From Pseudomonas shahriarae (GTDB lineage: Bacteria; Pseudomonadota; Gammaproteobacteria; Pseudomonadales; Pseudomonadaceae), in assembly GCF_014268455.2 (NCBI RefSeq), contig NZ_CP077085.1, forward strand, positions 5,931,001 to 5,995,000: DNA of 64,000 nucleotides, written 5' to 3'. The position numbers were made by a program, and so were the translations under genes. The notes under the pieces were generated by a model. That model was not told the DNA's origin. It did not search any database and was given only the letters and a program-made list of their open reading frames with translations. Below are positions 52,936 through 63,509 of this stretch, in pieces. Position 1 is the stretch's first letter. The number at the start of each line of letters is the position of its first letter.

Positions 52936-53916
52936 ATGAAAGCCGTGCTGTGCAAAGCCTTCGGCCCTGCCGAAACCCTGGTGTTGGAAGACGTCGAAAG
53001 CCCGGCGATCAAGAAGAACGAGATCCTGCTGGACGTCCATGCCGCCGGGGTGAATTTCCCGGACACGCTGATCATCGAGGGCAAGTACCAGTTCAAACCG
53101 CCCTTCCCGTTCTCGCCGGGCGGCGAAGCGGCTGGGGTGGTCAGCGAAGTCGGGGAAAAGGTCAGCCACCTGAAGGTCGGCGACCGGGTCATGGCGCTGA
53201 CCGGCTGGGGCAGCTTTGCCGAGCAGGTCGCGGTACCGGGCTATAACGTGCTGCCGATTCCGCCGAGCATGGATTTCAACACCGCTGCCGCCTTCAGCAT
53301 GACCTACGGCACCTCGATGCACGCCCTCAAGCAGCGTGGCCACCTGGCCGCTGGCGAGACCCTGCTGGTACTGGGCGCGTCCGGTGGCGTGGGCCTGGCT
53401 GCCGTGGAGATCGGCAAGGCCATGGGTGCCCGGGTGATTGCCGCCGCCAGCAGTGCCGACAAGCTGGCCGTGGCCAAGGCGGCGGGCGCCGATGAATTGA
53501 TCAACTACAGCGAAAGCAACCTCAAGGATGAGATCAAGCGCCTGACCGATGGCAACGGTGCCGATGTGATCTATGACCCGGTAGGGGGCGACCTGTTTGA
53601 CCAGGCCATCCGCGCCATTGCCTGGAACGGCCGTCTGTTGGTGGTGGGGTTTGCCAGCGGGCGTATCCCCGAGCTGCCGGTGAACCTGGCGCTGCTCAAG
53701 GGCGCAGCGGTGGTCGGGGTGTTCTGGGGCTCGTTTGCCCAGCGCCAGCCGCAGGATAACGCGGCGAATTTCCAGCAGCTGTTTGGTTGGTATGCCGAGG
53801 GGAAGTTGAAGCCGCTGGTGTCGCAGGTGTATCCGCTGGACAACGCGGCGCAGGCGATCAATGACCTGGGGCAGCGCAAGGCAGTGGGCAAGGTGGTCGT
53901 GCAGGTCCGCCAGTGA
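52936..53916 (+). CDS. NADPH:quinone oxidoreductase-family protein
   Basis: A 326-residue zinc-independent MDR protein: GroES-like start (VHAAGVNFPDTLIIEGKYQF), Rossmann motif VLGASGGVGLAAVEIGKAMG, and DVIYDPVGGDLFDQAIRAIA. It likely reduces quinones or enones with NADPH in the cytoplasm. Zinc-ligand cysteines are absent. The start at 52936 is preceded by AAAAGGAATAGTCCG. A REPIN follows before glpT. Confidence 0.93.
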   Translation: MKAVLCKAFGPAETLVLEDVESPAIKKNEILLDVHAAGVNFPDTLIIEGKYQFKPPFPFSPGGEAAGVVSEVGEKVSHLKVGDRVMALTGWGSFAEQVAVPGYNVLPIPPSMDFNTAAAFSMTYGTSMHALKQRGHLAAGETLLVLGASGGVGLAAVEIGKAMGARVIAAASSADKLAVAKAAGADELINYSESNLKDEIKRLTDGNGADVIYDPVGGDLFDQAIRAIAWNGRLLVVGFASGRIPELPVNLALLKGAAVVGVFWGSFAQRQPQDNAANFQQLFGWYAEGKLKPLVSQVYPLDNAAQAINDLGQRKAVGKVVVQVRQ

Positions 53917-53932
53917 TTTGAAATGCAATTAG

Positions 53933-54021
53933 TGTAGGAGCTGGCTTGCCTGCGATGGCGGTGGGTCAGCTACGTCTTTGGTAACTGGTCCACCGCCATC
54001 GCAGGCAAGCCAGCTCCTACA
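53933..54021. repeat. REPIN, GGAGCTGG type (TGTAGG variant)
   Basis: Arms TGTAGGAGCTGGCTTGCCTG and its reverse complement, with an inner GGCGGTGG / CCACCGCC stem. The outer TGTAGG instead of TGTGGG is kept symmetrically on both sides, a compensatory change. It lies between the quinone reductase gene and the glpT control region. Confidence 0.92.
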
Positions 54022-54077
54022 TTTGATCTCAAGTGCCGTGAGGAATCTGATCACGCCCTATACTTATCTATTCGCGA

Positions 54078-54097
54078 CATGTTCGTAAAAGAACATG
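54078..54097. promoter_or_regulatory. GlpR-type operator 1
   Basis: CATGTTCGTAAAAGAACATG, a near-perfect palindrome that closely matches the known GlpR consensus half-site ATGTTCG with CGAACAT. It lies about 110 bp before glpT. Confidence 0.75.
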
Positions 54098-54140
54098 CAA
54101 TTACTCCCGTTTCCTGTGTTTGCAGATAAGAGGCGATGCT

Positions 54141-54158
54141 ATTTTCGGTAACGAAACT
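54141..54158. promoter_or_regulatory. GlpR-type operator 2
   Basis: ATTTTCGGTAACGAAACT, a weaker match with core TTTCG-GTAA-CGAAA. It lies 47 bp before the glpT start and is separated from operator 1 by about 60 bp centre to centre, which suits co-operative repression. Confidence 0.65.
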
Positions 54159-54204
54159 GTAACATTCGCATCCGCAGTCAAAACAAGAAATTTGGAGCTC
54201 TTGA

Positions 54205-55542
54205 ATGTTTGCTTTCTTTCGTCCTGCCCCCCACCAGGCACCCCTGCCTGAAGAAAAGATCGACAGTACCTACCGACGACTGCGCTGGCAGATCTTCGCC
54301 GGTATTTTCGTTGGCTACGCGGGTTACTACCTGCTGCGCAAAAACTTCTCCCTGGCCATGCCGTACCTGATCGACGAGGGTTATACCCGTGGTCAACTGG
54401 GCCTGGCCATGTCGGCAATCGCCATTGCCTACGGCCTGTCCAAGTTCCTCATGGGCCTGGTGTCCGACCGCTCCAACCCGCGCTACTTCCTGCCGTTTGG
54501 CTTGCTGGTATCGGCCGGGGTGATGTTCATTTTCGGTTTCGCGCCTTGGGCAACCTCCAGCGTGACCATGATGTTCATTCTGCTGTTCATCAACGGCTGG
54601 GCCCAGGGCATGGGCTGGCCGCCAAGTGGGCGGACCATGGTGCACTGGTGGTCGCAGAAAGAACGCGGCGGCGTGGTGTCGGTGTGGAACGTGGCGCATA
54701 ACGTCGGCGGCGGTCTGATCGGCCCGCTGTTCCTGCTGGGCATGGCCTGGTTCAACGACTGGCACGCAGCGTTCTACGTCCCGGCCACCGTGGCCTTGGC
54801 AGTGGCGGCGTTTGCCTTCATCACCATGCGCGACACCCCGCAATCGGTGGGCCTGCCGCCGATCGAGAAGTACAAGAACGACTACCCGGAAGGCTACGAC
54901 GCCAGCCACGAAGACGAATTCAGCGCCAAGGAAATCTTCGTCAAATACGTGCTGCGCAACAAAATGCTGTGGTACATCGCCTTCGCCAACGTGTTCGTCT
55001 ACCTGCTGCGCTACGGCGTGCTGGACTGGGCACCGACCTACCTCAAGGAAGCCAAGCACTTCACCGTCGACAAGTCGTCCTGGGCGTACTTCTTCTACGA
55101 GTGGGCAGGGATCCCCGGCACGCTGCTGTGCGGCTGGATGTCGGACAAGATCTTCCGTGGCAACCGTGGCCTGACCGGCATTGTGTTCATGGCTCTGGTG
55201 ACCGTGGCGACCCTGGTGTACTGGCTCAACCCGCCAGGCAACCCGATGGTCGACATGATCGCGCTGTTCTCCATTGGCTTTTTGATCTACGGCCCGGTGA
55301 TGCTGATCGGCCTGCAGGCCCTGGAACTGGCGCCGAAGAAAGCCGCAGGTACAGCCGCAGGTTTTACCGGCCTGTTCGGTTACCTGGGTGGATCGGTGGC
55401 AGCCAGTGCAGCCATGGGCTACACCGTGGACCACTTCGGCTGGGACGGCGGCTTTGTGCTGCTGATCGGCGCGTGCCTGCTGGCCATCGCGTTCCTGATC
55501 CCAACCCTGTGGCACACCAATAGCGTCAGCTCGGCACGTTAA
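54205..55542 (+). CDS. glpT: sn-glycerol-3-phosphate transporter GlpT
   Basis: A 445-residue MFS antiporter: 12 helices, with the conserved [20 protein letters not shown] start, [20 protein letters not shown] and [20 protein letters not shown]. It exchanges glycerol-3-phosphate for phosphate and also admits fosfomycin in related species. GGAG precedes ATG by about 9 bp. GlpR-type operators in its leader point to glycerol-phosphate induction. Its last 17 bp overlap the convergent ChaC gene. Confidence 0.95.
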   Translation: MFAFFRPAPHQAPLPEEKIDSTYRRLRWQIFAGIFVGYAGYYLLRKNFSLAMPYLIDEGYTRGQLGLAMSAIAIAYGLSKFLMGLVSDRSNPRYFLPFGLLVSAGVMFIFGFAPWATSSVTMMFILLFINGWAQGMGWPPSGRTMVHWWSQKERGGVVSVWNVAHNVGGGLIGPLFLLGMAWFNDWHAAFYVPATVALAVAAFAFITMRDTPQSVGLPPIEKYKNDYPEGYDASHEDEFSAKEIFVKYVLRNKMLWYIAFANVFVYLLRYGVLDWAPTYLKEAKHFTVDKSSWAYFFYEWAGIPGTLLCGWMSDKIFRGNRGLTGIVFMALVTVATLVYWLNPPGNPMVDMIALFSIGFLIYGPVMLIGLQALELAPKKAAGTAAGFTGLFGYLGGSVAASAAMGYTVDHFGWDGGFVLLIGACLLAIAFLIPTLWHTNSVSSAR

Positions 55543-56191
55543 TCGCCGCGATGCCTTTGGCACATCGCTTGAGCCGCGCCTCCAGATTCTTGTCTGGCAT
55601 GGCGTGGCTACGCAGGGCGTTGACGGTCTGCTCGACATAATCGCGAGTGGTGCCGTAACGCCCGCAAGCGCTGGCAAACACCTGGTTCAGCACGCTGTCG
55701 GGCAAGTTACCGGCATAGCTGGGCAGGTGTCGCTCCAGCACAAAACCCAATGCCTGCACCTGATTGCCGTCTTCAAGCCGGCAACTGAGCCAGTGTGGCC
55801 GATAGGATGGGTAAGGCATCTCGCGCTGCCACAAGGCATAGAGCGAGGCCTCCAGTTGATCTTCCGGCAGGCGGTAAGCAAAGCCGCTGCACGAGCCGCC
55901 GCGATCCAGGCCAAACACCAGCCCCGGTAACTCCGGCGTACCCCGGTGCTCGTGGGACCACAGGTACAGGCCTCGATGATAGCCATGGACCCGGGCGCGC
56001 AGGCGCTGGGTTGCCGAACACTCAGGGCGCCAGATCAGCGAGCCATAGGCAAACAGCCAGACCGGCCCACCCTTGTGCAGACCCATGGTGGCCTGCATCG
56101 AGCTCATCAATTGTTCGTGAGTGAGTTGCGGCCCCAGATCAAGCCGCGGCGGGTAAGCCAATTGCAGAAGTTCGGATTCGAGAACGGTCAT
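55526..56191 (-). CDS. ChaC-like gamma-glutamylcyclotransferase
   Basis: A 221-residue protein with the glutathione-specific cyclotransferase hallmark [14 protein letters not shown] and the catalytic Glu in QREMPYPSY. It splits glutathione to 5-oxoproline and Cys-Gly. Its 3' end overlaps the glpT 3' end by 17 bp on the opposite strand. A relic of a receptor gene lies just upstream of its start, so its promoter has been formed from or next to old coding DNA. Confidence 0.9.
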   Translation of the reverse strand: MTVLESELLQLAYPPRLDLGPQLTHEQLMSSMQATMGLHKGGPVWLFAYGSLIWRPECSATQRLRARVHGYHRGLYLWSHEHRGTPELPGLVFGLDRGGSCSGFAYRLPEDQLEASLYALWQREMPYPSYRPHWLSCRLEDGNQVQALGFVLERHLPSYAGNLPDSVLNQVFASACGRYGTTRDYVEQTVNALRSHAMPDKNLEARLKRCAKGIAAINVPS

Positions 56192-56217
56192 GGCAGATCG
56201 CTTAGGTCTCCTGTGTA

Positions 56218-56400
56218 CTACCAGTTATAGGCGACTTTACCGTAATAGAACGCGCCGCTGTAACCGTAAGGCGAAAAAGTACTATGGGCCAGGTTGCCGC
56301 CACTGCTGGCGGTTGATCACCCCGGCCACCGCGTCAGACCCGTAGCGGGCCGACGCACCCTCGCGCAGCACTTCAATATGTCGACCGCTCCCCATACCGC
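56218..56400 (-). pseudogene. relic of a TonB-dependent receptor gene
   Basis: On the minus strand, GRHIEVLREGASARYGSDAV then AGVIN is a receptor plug-domain signature. After a frameshift near 56313, the next frame reads STFSPYGYSGAFYYGKVAYN then W and stop, a typical last beta-strand of such receptors. Some 600 residues between plug and barrel end are missing. Hence it is a deletion scar, not a gene. Confidence 0.85.
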
Positions 56401-56587
56401 TCCCCTTGCAATCAATACCTTTTAAAAATATGAAAAAGCATAAGCAATAGGCCCCATTCGTCAGGTTCGCCGCGCAAAACCGCGCTATTTTCAGCGCCCG
56501 TTCAGCCTTTATGCCCGACGGGACCTCAAAATAGCGTCACGTCACGACCCACTTAGCCGCGCATTCACCGACTATCGAGGTCGCACC
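56401..56587. other. AT-rich non-coding stretch upstream of exported protein gene
   Basis: No coding signal was found. The part near 56425-56445 is AT-rich and could hold the promoter of the gene at 56588, but no clear -35/-10 pair stands out. Confidence 0.4.
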
Positions 56588-57064
56588 ATGAAAAACCGAC
56601 TTTCCGGCCTGCTGCTCCTGGCGCTGGCCACCACCGCCCTGGCCGCCGAAGCGCCGGCCAACGACGACAAAGGCTTCTGGTACGCCCAGACCAGCGTCTA
56701 CACCCGGCACTTTGCGCCGGACCCCGAGCACAATAACCATCAAGACCTGATCGGCCTGGAGCGCAATGACGCTGCGGGGTGGGTGTATGGCGGTGCGACC
56801 TTTCGCAACTCGTTTCGCCAACGCTCGTACTACGCCTACGCCGGCAAGCGCTTCGACATGGCCGACTATCCGGTGTATCTGAAACTGACCGGCGGGGCGA
56901 TCCAGGGCTATCGCGGCAAGTACCGCGACAAGATCCCGCTGAACCGCTACGGCGTGGCACCGGTGATCATTCCGTCGGTGGGTGCGCACTACGGGCCGGT
57001 GGCGGCGGAGTTTGTGTTGCTGGGGTTCAATGCGGCGATGGTGACCACGGGCGTGCGGTTCTGA
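56588..57064 (+). CDS. exported small beta-barrel-like protein, function unknown
   Basis: A 158-residue protein: signal peptide (MKNRLSGLLLLALATTALAA, cut near AAE), then alternating aromatic strands (GFWYAQTSVYTRHFAP, GWVYGGATFRNSFRQRSYYA, YAGKRFDMADYPVYLKLTGG) ending VTTGVRF with a terminal Phe, as in outer-membrane barrels. Size and strand layout recall PagP-like 8-stranded barrels, but I cannot claim acyltransfer. It lies among core genes. The TGTGGG-type REPIN follows. Confidence 0.82.
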   Translation: MKNRLSGLLLLALATTALAAEAPANDDKGFWYAQTSVYTRHFAPDPEHNNHQDLIGLERNDAAGWVYGGATFRNSFRQRSYYAYAGKRFDMADYPVYLKLTGGAIQGYRGKYRDKIPLNRYGVAPVIIPSVGAHYGPVAAEFVLLGFNAAMVTTGVRF

Positions 57065-57093
57065 CGCCGCACACCTGAGTAGACACAGTTCAA

Positions 57094-57182
57094 TGTGGGA
57101 GCGGGCTTGCCCGCGATGGCGGTGTATCAGTGCCAGATTTGTTGGCTGACACTCCGCTATCGCGGGCAAGCCCGCTCCCACA
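57094..57182. repeat. REPIN, GGGAGCGGG type
   Basis: Arms TGTGGGAGCGGGCTTGCCCG and its reverse complement, with an inner CAGTGCCA / TGGCTGAC-type stem. It sits between convergent genes, the exported protein gene and the flavin reductase gene. Confidence 0.93.
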
Positions 57183-57216
57183 GTTTGATCGGCTTACGAG
57201 AATGTTTTCGTAGCGG

Positions 57217-58185
57217 TCAGGAGCGAGGGGCGTAGGCAAATACGTCAGCGCGCATCTGGTGCGCATCCATCCCGGCATTCACCAGCGCGTCCAGCGTGCC
57301 GTAAATCATCGCCGGCGATCCGCTGGCATACACATGCACGGCCTTGAGGTCGGTTATGTCTTCGCACACCGCCTCGTGCAACAAGCCACAGCGCCCTTCC
57401 CAACCACACAGGTCGCTGACCACTTTGTGCAGGAACAGATTGGGCAATTGCTGCCACTGTTCCCAATGTTCGACCTGATAGAAATCCTCAGGACGACGCA
57501 CGCCCCAGTACAGGTGCACCGGATACTTGAACCCCGTGGCCCGGCAATGTTCGATCAGGCTGTGCATCTGCGCCATGCCGGTGCCGGCCGCGATCAGTAC
57601 CAGCGGGCCGTCGGGTAGCTCGGCCAGGTGGGTATCGCCAAACGGCAGCTCGACCCGCGCCATCTGGTTACGCTGCAACTGCTCGATCAGGCTGCGGGCG
57701 CTGTCTTCGCGTACCAGCACATGCAATTCCAGCTCGCGCCCGGCGTGGGGCGCCGAGGCCAGGGAAAACGCCGACTTCTCGCCGTTTTCGCGCTCAATCA
57801 TCAGGTACTGGCCAGCGTGGTAACGCACCGCTTTGCCGGCCGGGGCCCGCAGGCGCACGCGCCACACATCGCCACCCAGCTCCACGCACTCGCTCAACTG
57901 GCAGGCCAGCGTGCGCACCGGCAACTCCCCCGGCGCCAGCACGCCATCCCACAGCACGATGCAATCCTCCAGCGGCTCGGCGATGCAGGTGTAGAACTCG
58001 CCATGGTCACGCACCTCGCCGGCCTGTTGCACCCGGCCCTCGACCAACAGCGCCGCGCACACATGGCACACACCGTTACGGCACGCCTGCGGGCAGTCGT
58101 AGCCCAGGCGCCGCGCACCTTCAAGAATCCGCTCGCCCGGCTGCAAGTCGAGGACCGCGCCGGAAGGTTGCAGGGTTACACGCAT
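57217..58185 (-). CDS. 2Fe-2S ferredoxin-NAD(P)H flavin oxidoreductase
   Basis: A 322-residue fusion. An N-terminal plant-type [2Fe-2S] ferredoxin domain (1-90, CPQACRNGVCHVCAAL, then FYTCIAEP) precedes FAD-binding (YHAGQYLMIERENGEKSAFS) and NAD(P)H-binding (LVLIAAGTGMAQMHSLIEHC) domains. It resembles CDP-6-deoxyglucose reductase and phenol-hydroxylase reductases. Its start shares one base with the ubiD stop (TGATG), so the two are coupled; a supply of reduced flavin to the UbiX/UbiD system is a guess. Confidence 0.88.
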   Translation of the reverse strand: MRVTLQPSGAVLDLQPGERILEGARRLGYDCPQACRNGVCHVCAALLVEGRVQQAGEVRDHGEFYTCIAEPLEDCIVLWDGVLAPGELPVRTLACQLSECVELGGDVWRVRLRAPAGKAVRYHAGQYLMIERENGEKSAFSLASAPHAGRELELHVLVREDSARSLIEQLQRNQMARVELPFGDTHLAELPDGPLVLIAAGTGMAQMHSLIEHCRATGFKYPVHLYWGVRRPEDFYQVEHWEQWQQLPNLFLHKVVSDLCGWEGRCGLLHEAVCEDITDLKAVHVYASGSPAMIYGTLDALVNAGMDAHQMRADVFAYAPRS

Positions 58186-59651
58186 CAATCTATTCCCAAT
58201 TCTTTCCACATCGCATCGACACGCGCCGTCACGGCTTCATCCTTGACGATCACCCGGCCCCACTCACGGGTGGTTTCACCCGGCCATTTATGGGTGGCAT
58301 CCAGGCCCATCTTCGAACCCAGGCCCGACACCGGCGAGGCGAAGTCGAGATAGTCGATGGGTGTGTTATCAATCATCACCGTATCGCGCTTGGGGTCCAT
58401 GCGCGTGGTAATCGCCCAGATCACGTCGTTCCAGTCCCGGGCGTTGATGTCGTCGTCGGTGACAATAACGAACTTGGTGTACATGAACTGTCGCAAAAAC
58501 GACCACACACCGAGCATCACGCGCTTGGCATGGCCCGGATACGACTTCTTCATGGTCACGATGGCCATGCGGTACGAGCAGCCCTCGGGCGGCAGGTAGA
58601 AGTCGGTGATTTCCGGGAACTGCTTCTGCAGGATCGGTACGAATACCTCGTTCAGCGCCACGCCGAGAATCGCCGGCTCATCCGGCGGCCGGCCGGTGTA
58701 GGTGCTGTGGTAGATCGGTTTGACCCGGTGGGTGATGCGCTCGACGGTGAACACCGGGAAGCTGTCGACTTCATTGTAGTAGCCGGTGTGATCGCCGTAA
58801 GGGCCTTCATCGGCCATCTCGCCCGGATGAATCACGCCTTCGAGGATGATTTCGGCGGTGGCCGGCACTTGCAGGTCGTTGCCACGGCATTTCACCAGTT
58901 CGGTGCGATTGCCGCGCAACAGGCCGGCGAAAGCGTATTCGGACAGGCTGTCGGGCACCGGCGTCACAGCGCCGAGGATGGTGGCCGGGTCGGCCCCCAG
59001 GGCCACGGAAACCGGGAACGGCTGGCCGGGGTGCTTCTCGCACCACTCACGGAAGTCGAGGGCGCCGCCACGGTGGCTCAGCCAGCGCATGATCACCTTG
59101 TTGCGGCCAATCACTTGCTGACGGTAGATCCCCAGGTTCTGGCGGTCCTTGTTCGGGCCTTTGGTGACGGTCAGGCCCCAGGTGATCAGCGGGCCGACGT
59201 CGCCGGGCCAGCAGGTCTGCACCGGGAGCATCGCCAGGTCGACATCATCGCCTTCAATGACCACTTCCTGGCAGACCGCGTCCTTGACCACCTTGGGCGC
59301 CATGGCAATGATCTTGCGGAAGATCGGCAGCTTCGACCACGCGTCCTTCAGGCCTTTGGGCGGCTCGGGCTCCTTGAGGAAGGCCAGCAGCTTGCCGATC
59401 TCGCGCAGTTCGCTGACCGACTCGGCCCCCATGCCGAACGCCACCCGGTCGGGCGTGCCGAACAGGTTGCCCAGCACGGGGATATCAAAGCCTGTGGGGT
59501 TTTCGAACAGCAGCGCCGGCCCCTTGTTACGCAGGGTGCGGTCGCAAATCTCAGTCATTTCCAGGACCGGGGAAACCGGCACCTGAATACGTTTCAACTC
59601 TCCGCGCTGCTCAAGTTGCTGCACGAAATCCCGAAGATCCTTGAATTTCAT
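58185..59651 (-). CDS. ubiD: UbiD prenylated-FMN-dependent decarboxylase
   Basis: A 488-residue UbiD decarboxylase: [20 protein letters not shown] start, the [12 protein letters not shown] catalytic segment with conserved Glu and Arg, and a Gly-rich C-terminal region. It removes the carboxyl group from the polyprenyl-hydroxybenzoate ubiquinone precursor and needs prenyl-FMN from UbiX. ATG at 59651 is preferred over 59663 from the family start (MKFKDLRDF). Confidence 0.95.
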   Translation of the reverse strand: MKFKDLRDFVQQLEQRGELKRIQVPVSPVLEMTEICDRTLRNKGPALLFENPTGFDIPVLGNLFGTPDRVAFGMGAESVSELREIGKLLAFLKEPEPPKGLKDAWSKLPIFRKIIAMAPKVVKDAVCQEVVIEGDDVDLAMLPVQTCWPGDVGPLITWGLTVTKGPNKDRQNLGIYRQQVIGRNKVIMRWLSHRGGALDFREWCEKHPGQPFPVSVALGADPATILGAVTPVPDSLSEYAFAGLLRGNRTELVKCRGNDLQVPATAEIILEGVIHPGEMADEGPYGDHTGYYNEVDSFPVFTVERITHRVKPIYHSTYTGRPPDEPAILGVALNEVFVPILQKQFPEITDFYLPPEGCSYRMAIVTMKKSYPGHAKRVMLGVWSFLRQFMYTKFVIVTDDDINARDWNDVIWAITTRMDPKRDTVMIDNTPIDYLDFASPVSGLGSKMGLDATHKWPGETTREWGRVIVKDEAVTARVDAMWKELGID

Positions 59652-59762
59652 TAACCATGCCACCCGTAAAATAGGCGTACATCGTACCTGCTCTGAGGGC
59701 GGCTGGCAGCCCTATCGACGGCGCAATTGCCCACCAGCTGTGGTTAAAGATTTCAGGCAAAA

Positions 59763-59793
59763 AAAATGGCGCCCCTGGGGGCGCCATTCTTTC
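59763..59793 (-). terminator. intrinsic terminator downstream of rho
   Basis: On the minus strand AATGGCGCC-CCCAGG-GGCGCCATT forms a 9-bp stem followed by seven T residues. It is placed just after the stop of rho, before the ubiD promoter region. Confidence 0.92.
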
Positions 59794-59810
59794 GGACCTG
59801 AAACGTCGTA

Positions 59811-61070
<1,260 letters not shown>

Positions 61071-61265
61071 ATAGGAATGACGTAATCATTTATAGAGGGG
61101 GGGAATTAAGCTTTTGGCTTAATGAGGCCGCGCCGCAGAGAAGGCGACAGGATCGCGTACTAATCGAAAGGAATGCGTCGGCGACGGCTTGCAGGGGGCA
61201 GTGGAGAAACCAGTGCGGGGCCGAATGTACCACCTGAATTTCAGAGCGTCTAGCCCTGCTTTACG

Positions 61266-61295
61266 AAAAAGCCCCGCAATTTGCGGGGCTTTTTG
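61266..61295 (-). terminator. intrinsic terminator between trxA and rho
   Basis: AAAAAGCCCCGCAA-ATT-GCGGGGCTTTTT on the minus strand gives a stable 7-bp GC-rich core flanked by A/T runs. It separates trxA from rho transcription; rho must use its own promoter within 61071-61265. Confidence 0.95.
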
Positions 61296-61302
61296 ACGAC
61301 GC

Positions 61303-61632
61303 TTAGATGTTGGCGTCGAGGAATGCAGCCAGTTGCGACTTGGACAGTGCGCCGACCTTGGTCGCTTCGACGTTGCCGTTCTTGAACAGCATCAGCGTCG
61401 GGATACCACGCACGCCATGCTTGGCCGGGGTTTCCTGGTTCTCGTCGATGTTCAGCTTGGCAATGGTCAGTTTGCCTTCGTAGGTGGTTGCGATGTCGTC
61501 CAGGACCGGAGCGATCATTTTGCAAGGACCGCACCACTCAGCCCAGTAGTCAACCAGCACCGGGCCCTGGGCCTGCAGTACTTCGGCCTCAAAGGTCGCG
61601 TCGGTGACGTGCTTGATAAGATCGTTGCTCAT
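61303..61632 (-). CDS. trxA: thioredoxin TrxA
   Basis: A 109-residue thioredoxin with the active site W33-C-G-P-C37 ([14 protein letters not shown]) and the cis-Pro region [11 protein letters not shown]. It reduces disulfides in the cytoplasm, including those of ribonucleotide reductase and methionine sulfoxide reductase. Start 61632 ([11 protein letters not shown]) fits the family and follows CGGAGACATCC. The 14 extra upstream residues of the longer frame are unlikely to be used. Confidence 0.98.
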   Translation of the reverse strand: MSNDLIKHVTDATFEAEVLQAQGPVLVDYWAEWCGPCKMIAPVLDDIATTYEGKLTIAKLNIDENQETPAKHGVRGIPTLMLFKNGNVEATKVGALSKSQLAAFLDANI

Positions 61633-61752
61633 GGATGTCTCCGGGTTGTAAGCAAAAAAAACGTTGCCCATCATAGCCGCCCTTCCTGCGTTCAGGAAGC
61701 CGCTGCTGATTGACTCTTGCTATGGAGCGTCATCATTTTGGATATGGCGGGT

Positions 61753-62454
61753 TCAAGAGGCCGTCGGAGTCACAAAGGCTATTCCCGTGCGCAACGCAGC
61801 GTTACGCACGTGTTCCTGCATAGCTTTGTGCGCCGCCGCGCTGCTGCGCCGGGCCAGGGCCCGGAGGATCTTGCGATGCTCCTGCCAGGTTTCCATCGCC
61901 CGTTCCGGTCGGATGAACGGTAGCTTCTGACTTTCCAGAAACACCTCGGCACTGGCGCTGAGGATGCTCATCATCGCCTGATTGCCACTGGCCAACAGGA
62001 TGCGCTGGTGGAACGCGAAGTCCAGCCGCGCAGCGGCCTCGAAATCCCCGGCCTTGAGTTCCCGGCGCATGGCCTGGACATTGTCTTCGAGCCCATCCAG
62101 TTCCTCGGTGGTCAGGGTCATGGCCGCCAGCCCCGCCGCAAAGCCCTCCAGCGCATAACGCAATTGGAAGATATCCAGGGGGCTGGCCTGCGCTGTAAAG
62201 GGCCAGGCCACCCCGCTCATGTCGGCCGTCGGTGGCGCTTGCACAAACACGCCTTTGCCCGGCTGCACGCTGACCAGCCCCAGCGCACTGAGCGAAGACA
62301 AGGCCTCGCGCAACGAGGCCCGACTGACCCCCAACTGCAATGCCAGGTCGCGCTGGGAAGGCAGTGCATCACCTGGCCCGAAGCCCCGTTGCTTGATCAG
62401 TTTGCGGATGGCTTGCAAAGCCGCTTCCGGTACGGCTTGGGCGATGGAATTCAT
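61753..62454 (-). CDS. FadR-subfamily GntR transcriptional regulator
   Basis: A 233-residue regulator: N-terminal GntR winged helix (about 10-75, GDALPSQRDLALQLGVSRAS, LREALSSLSALGLVSVQPGK) and an all-helical FCD effector domain (about 95-225, with His ligands in the FHQRI and EHRKIL parts). It probably senses an amino acid or organic acid and controls the divergent importer. Start 62454 is preferred over a 25-residue longer frame that runs into the operator region. Confidence 0.9.
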   Translation of the reverse strand: MNSIAQAVPEAALQAIRKLIKQRGFGPGDALPSQRDLALQLGVSRASLREALSSLSALGLVSVQPGKGVFVQAPPTADMSGVAWPFTAQASPLDIFQLRYALEGFAAGLAAMTLTTEELDGLEDNVQAMRRELKAGDFEAAARLDFAFHQRILLASGNQAMMSILSASAEVFLESQKLPFIRPERAMETWQEHRKILRALARRSSAAAHKAMQEHVRNAALRTGIAFVTPTAS

Positions 62455-62709
62455 AAAAAACTCAAGATTTCGGTCAACAGTGAGGCTAGTTGTAAATCTA
62501 TTCTCGCTGGCCGGCAAGCCACGCCCCAAAGGGGCTCGCCGGGTTTTGCGGGCGCTCGAAAAGGGTGCGCAATCGCTTCTGACTGTTCAGACCAGTAAGA
62601 CCGCTGTACACCTGTAAAACCCTGCCTTGCAGGCGCTTTGGCGCGGCATGGCATGGGCTGTGCACTGGCAAGACTCAGAAAATCCCTTCGCCCTTTTCGG
62701 AGAGTTGCC

Positions 62710-63495
62710 ATGACCAAGCGTTGCAGCGCCCTGCTCACTGCCTTGTTTGCCAGCCTGATGCTCAGCCAGACGCCAGCCCAGGCCAATGGCCTGGACGATA
62801 TCGTCGCCCGTGGCACCCTCAAGGTCGCAGTGCCCCAGGACTTCCCGCCCTTCGGCTCGGTCGGCCCCGATATGAAGCCGCGCGGCCTGGACATCGACAC
62901 CGCAAAACTGCTGGCCGAGCAGCTCAAGGTCAAACTGGAACTGACCCCGGTCAACAGCACCAACCGCATCCCGTTCCTGACCACCGGCAAAGTGGACCTG
63001 GTGATTTCCAGCCTGGGCAAGAACCCGGATCGCGAGAAGGTCATCGACTTCTCCAAGGCCTACGCGCCGTTCTATCTCGCCGTGTTCGGCCCGCCTGACG
63101 CGGCGATTGCGACCCTGGACGATCTCAAGGGCAAGACCATCAGCGTGACCCGCGGTGCCATCGAAGATATCGAGTTGAGCGCTGTCGCCCCCAAGGAAGC
63201 CACGATCAAGCGCTTCGAGGATAACAACTCGACCATCGCCGCCTACCTCGCCGGCCAGGTAGACCTGATCGCCAGTGGCAACGTGGTGATGGTGGCGATC
63301 AGCGAGCGCAACCCCAAGCGGGTGCCGGCGTTGAAAGTCAAACTCAAGGATTCGCCGGTGTATATCGGCGTGAACAAAAACGAGCCGGCACTGCTGGAGA
63401 AGGTCAACCAGATCCTGGTCGCCGCCAAGGCTGACGGCAGCCTGCAAAAGAACGCGATGCAGTGGCTCAAAGAACCATTGCCTGCCGATCTCTGA
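62710..63495 (+). CDS. amino-acid ABC transporter substrate-binding protein (family 3)
   Basis: A 261-residue periplasmic protein with a signal peptide ending near PAQANG, then LKVAVPQDFPPFGSVGPDMK and GLDIDTAKLLAEQL of the family 3 type, and KVDLVISSLGKNPDREKVID. It likely binds polar or acidic amino acids; the ligand is not determinable. ATG at 62710 lies 6 bp after GGAGAGTT. It is divergent from the GntR gene. Confidence 0.93.
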   Translation: MTKRCSALLTALFASLMLSQTPAQANGLDDIVARGTLKVAVPQDFPPFGSVGPDMKPRGLDIDTAKLLAEQLKVKLELTPVNSTNRIPFLTTGKVDLVISSLGKNPDREKVIDFSKAYAPFYLAVFGPPDAAIATLDDLKGKTISVTRGAIEDIELSAVAPKEATIKRFEDNNSTIAAYLAGQVDLIASGNVVMVAISERNPKRVPALKVKLKDSPVYIGVNKNEPALLEKVNQILVAAKADGSLQKNAMQWLKEPLPADL

Positions 63496-63509
63496 AGCGG
63501 AGCTGATTG

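Noticed and set aside
52858..53928. A 356-codon minus-strand frame opposite the quinone reductase gene.
   Set aside because: The composition is a mirror of the plus-strand gene, which has clear Rossmann motifs.
62580..62620. A GntR/FadR operator in the divergent region before the amino-acid importer.
   Set aside because: GACCAG and related words occur but no clean TGGT-N-ACCA palindrome could be found.
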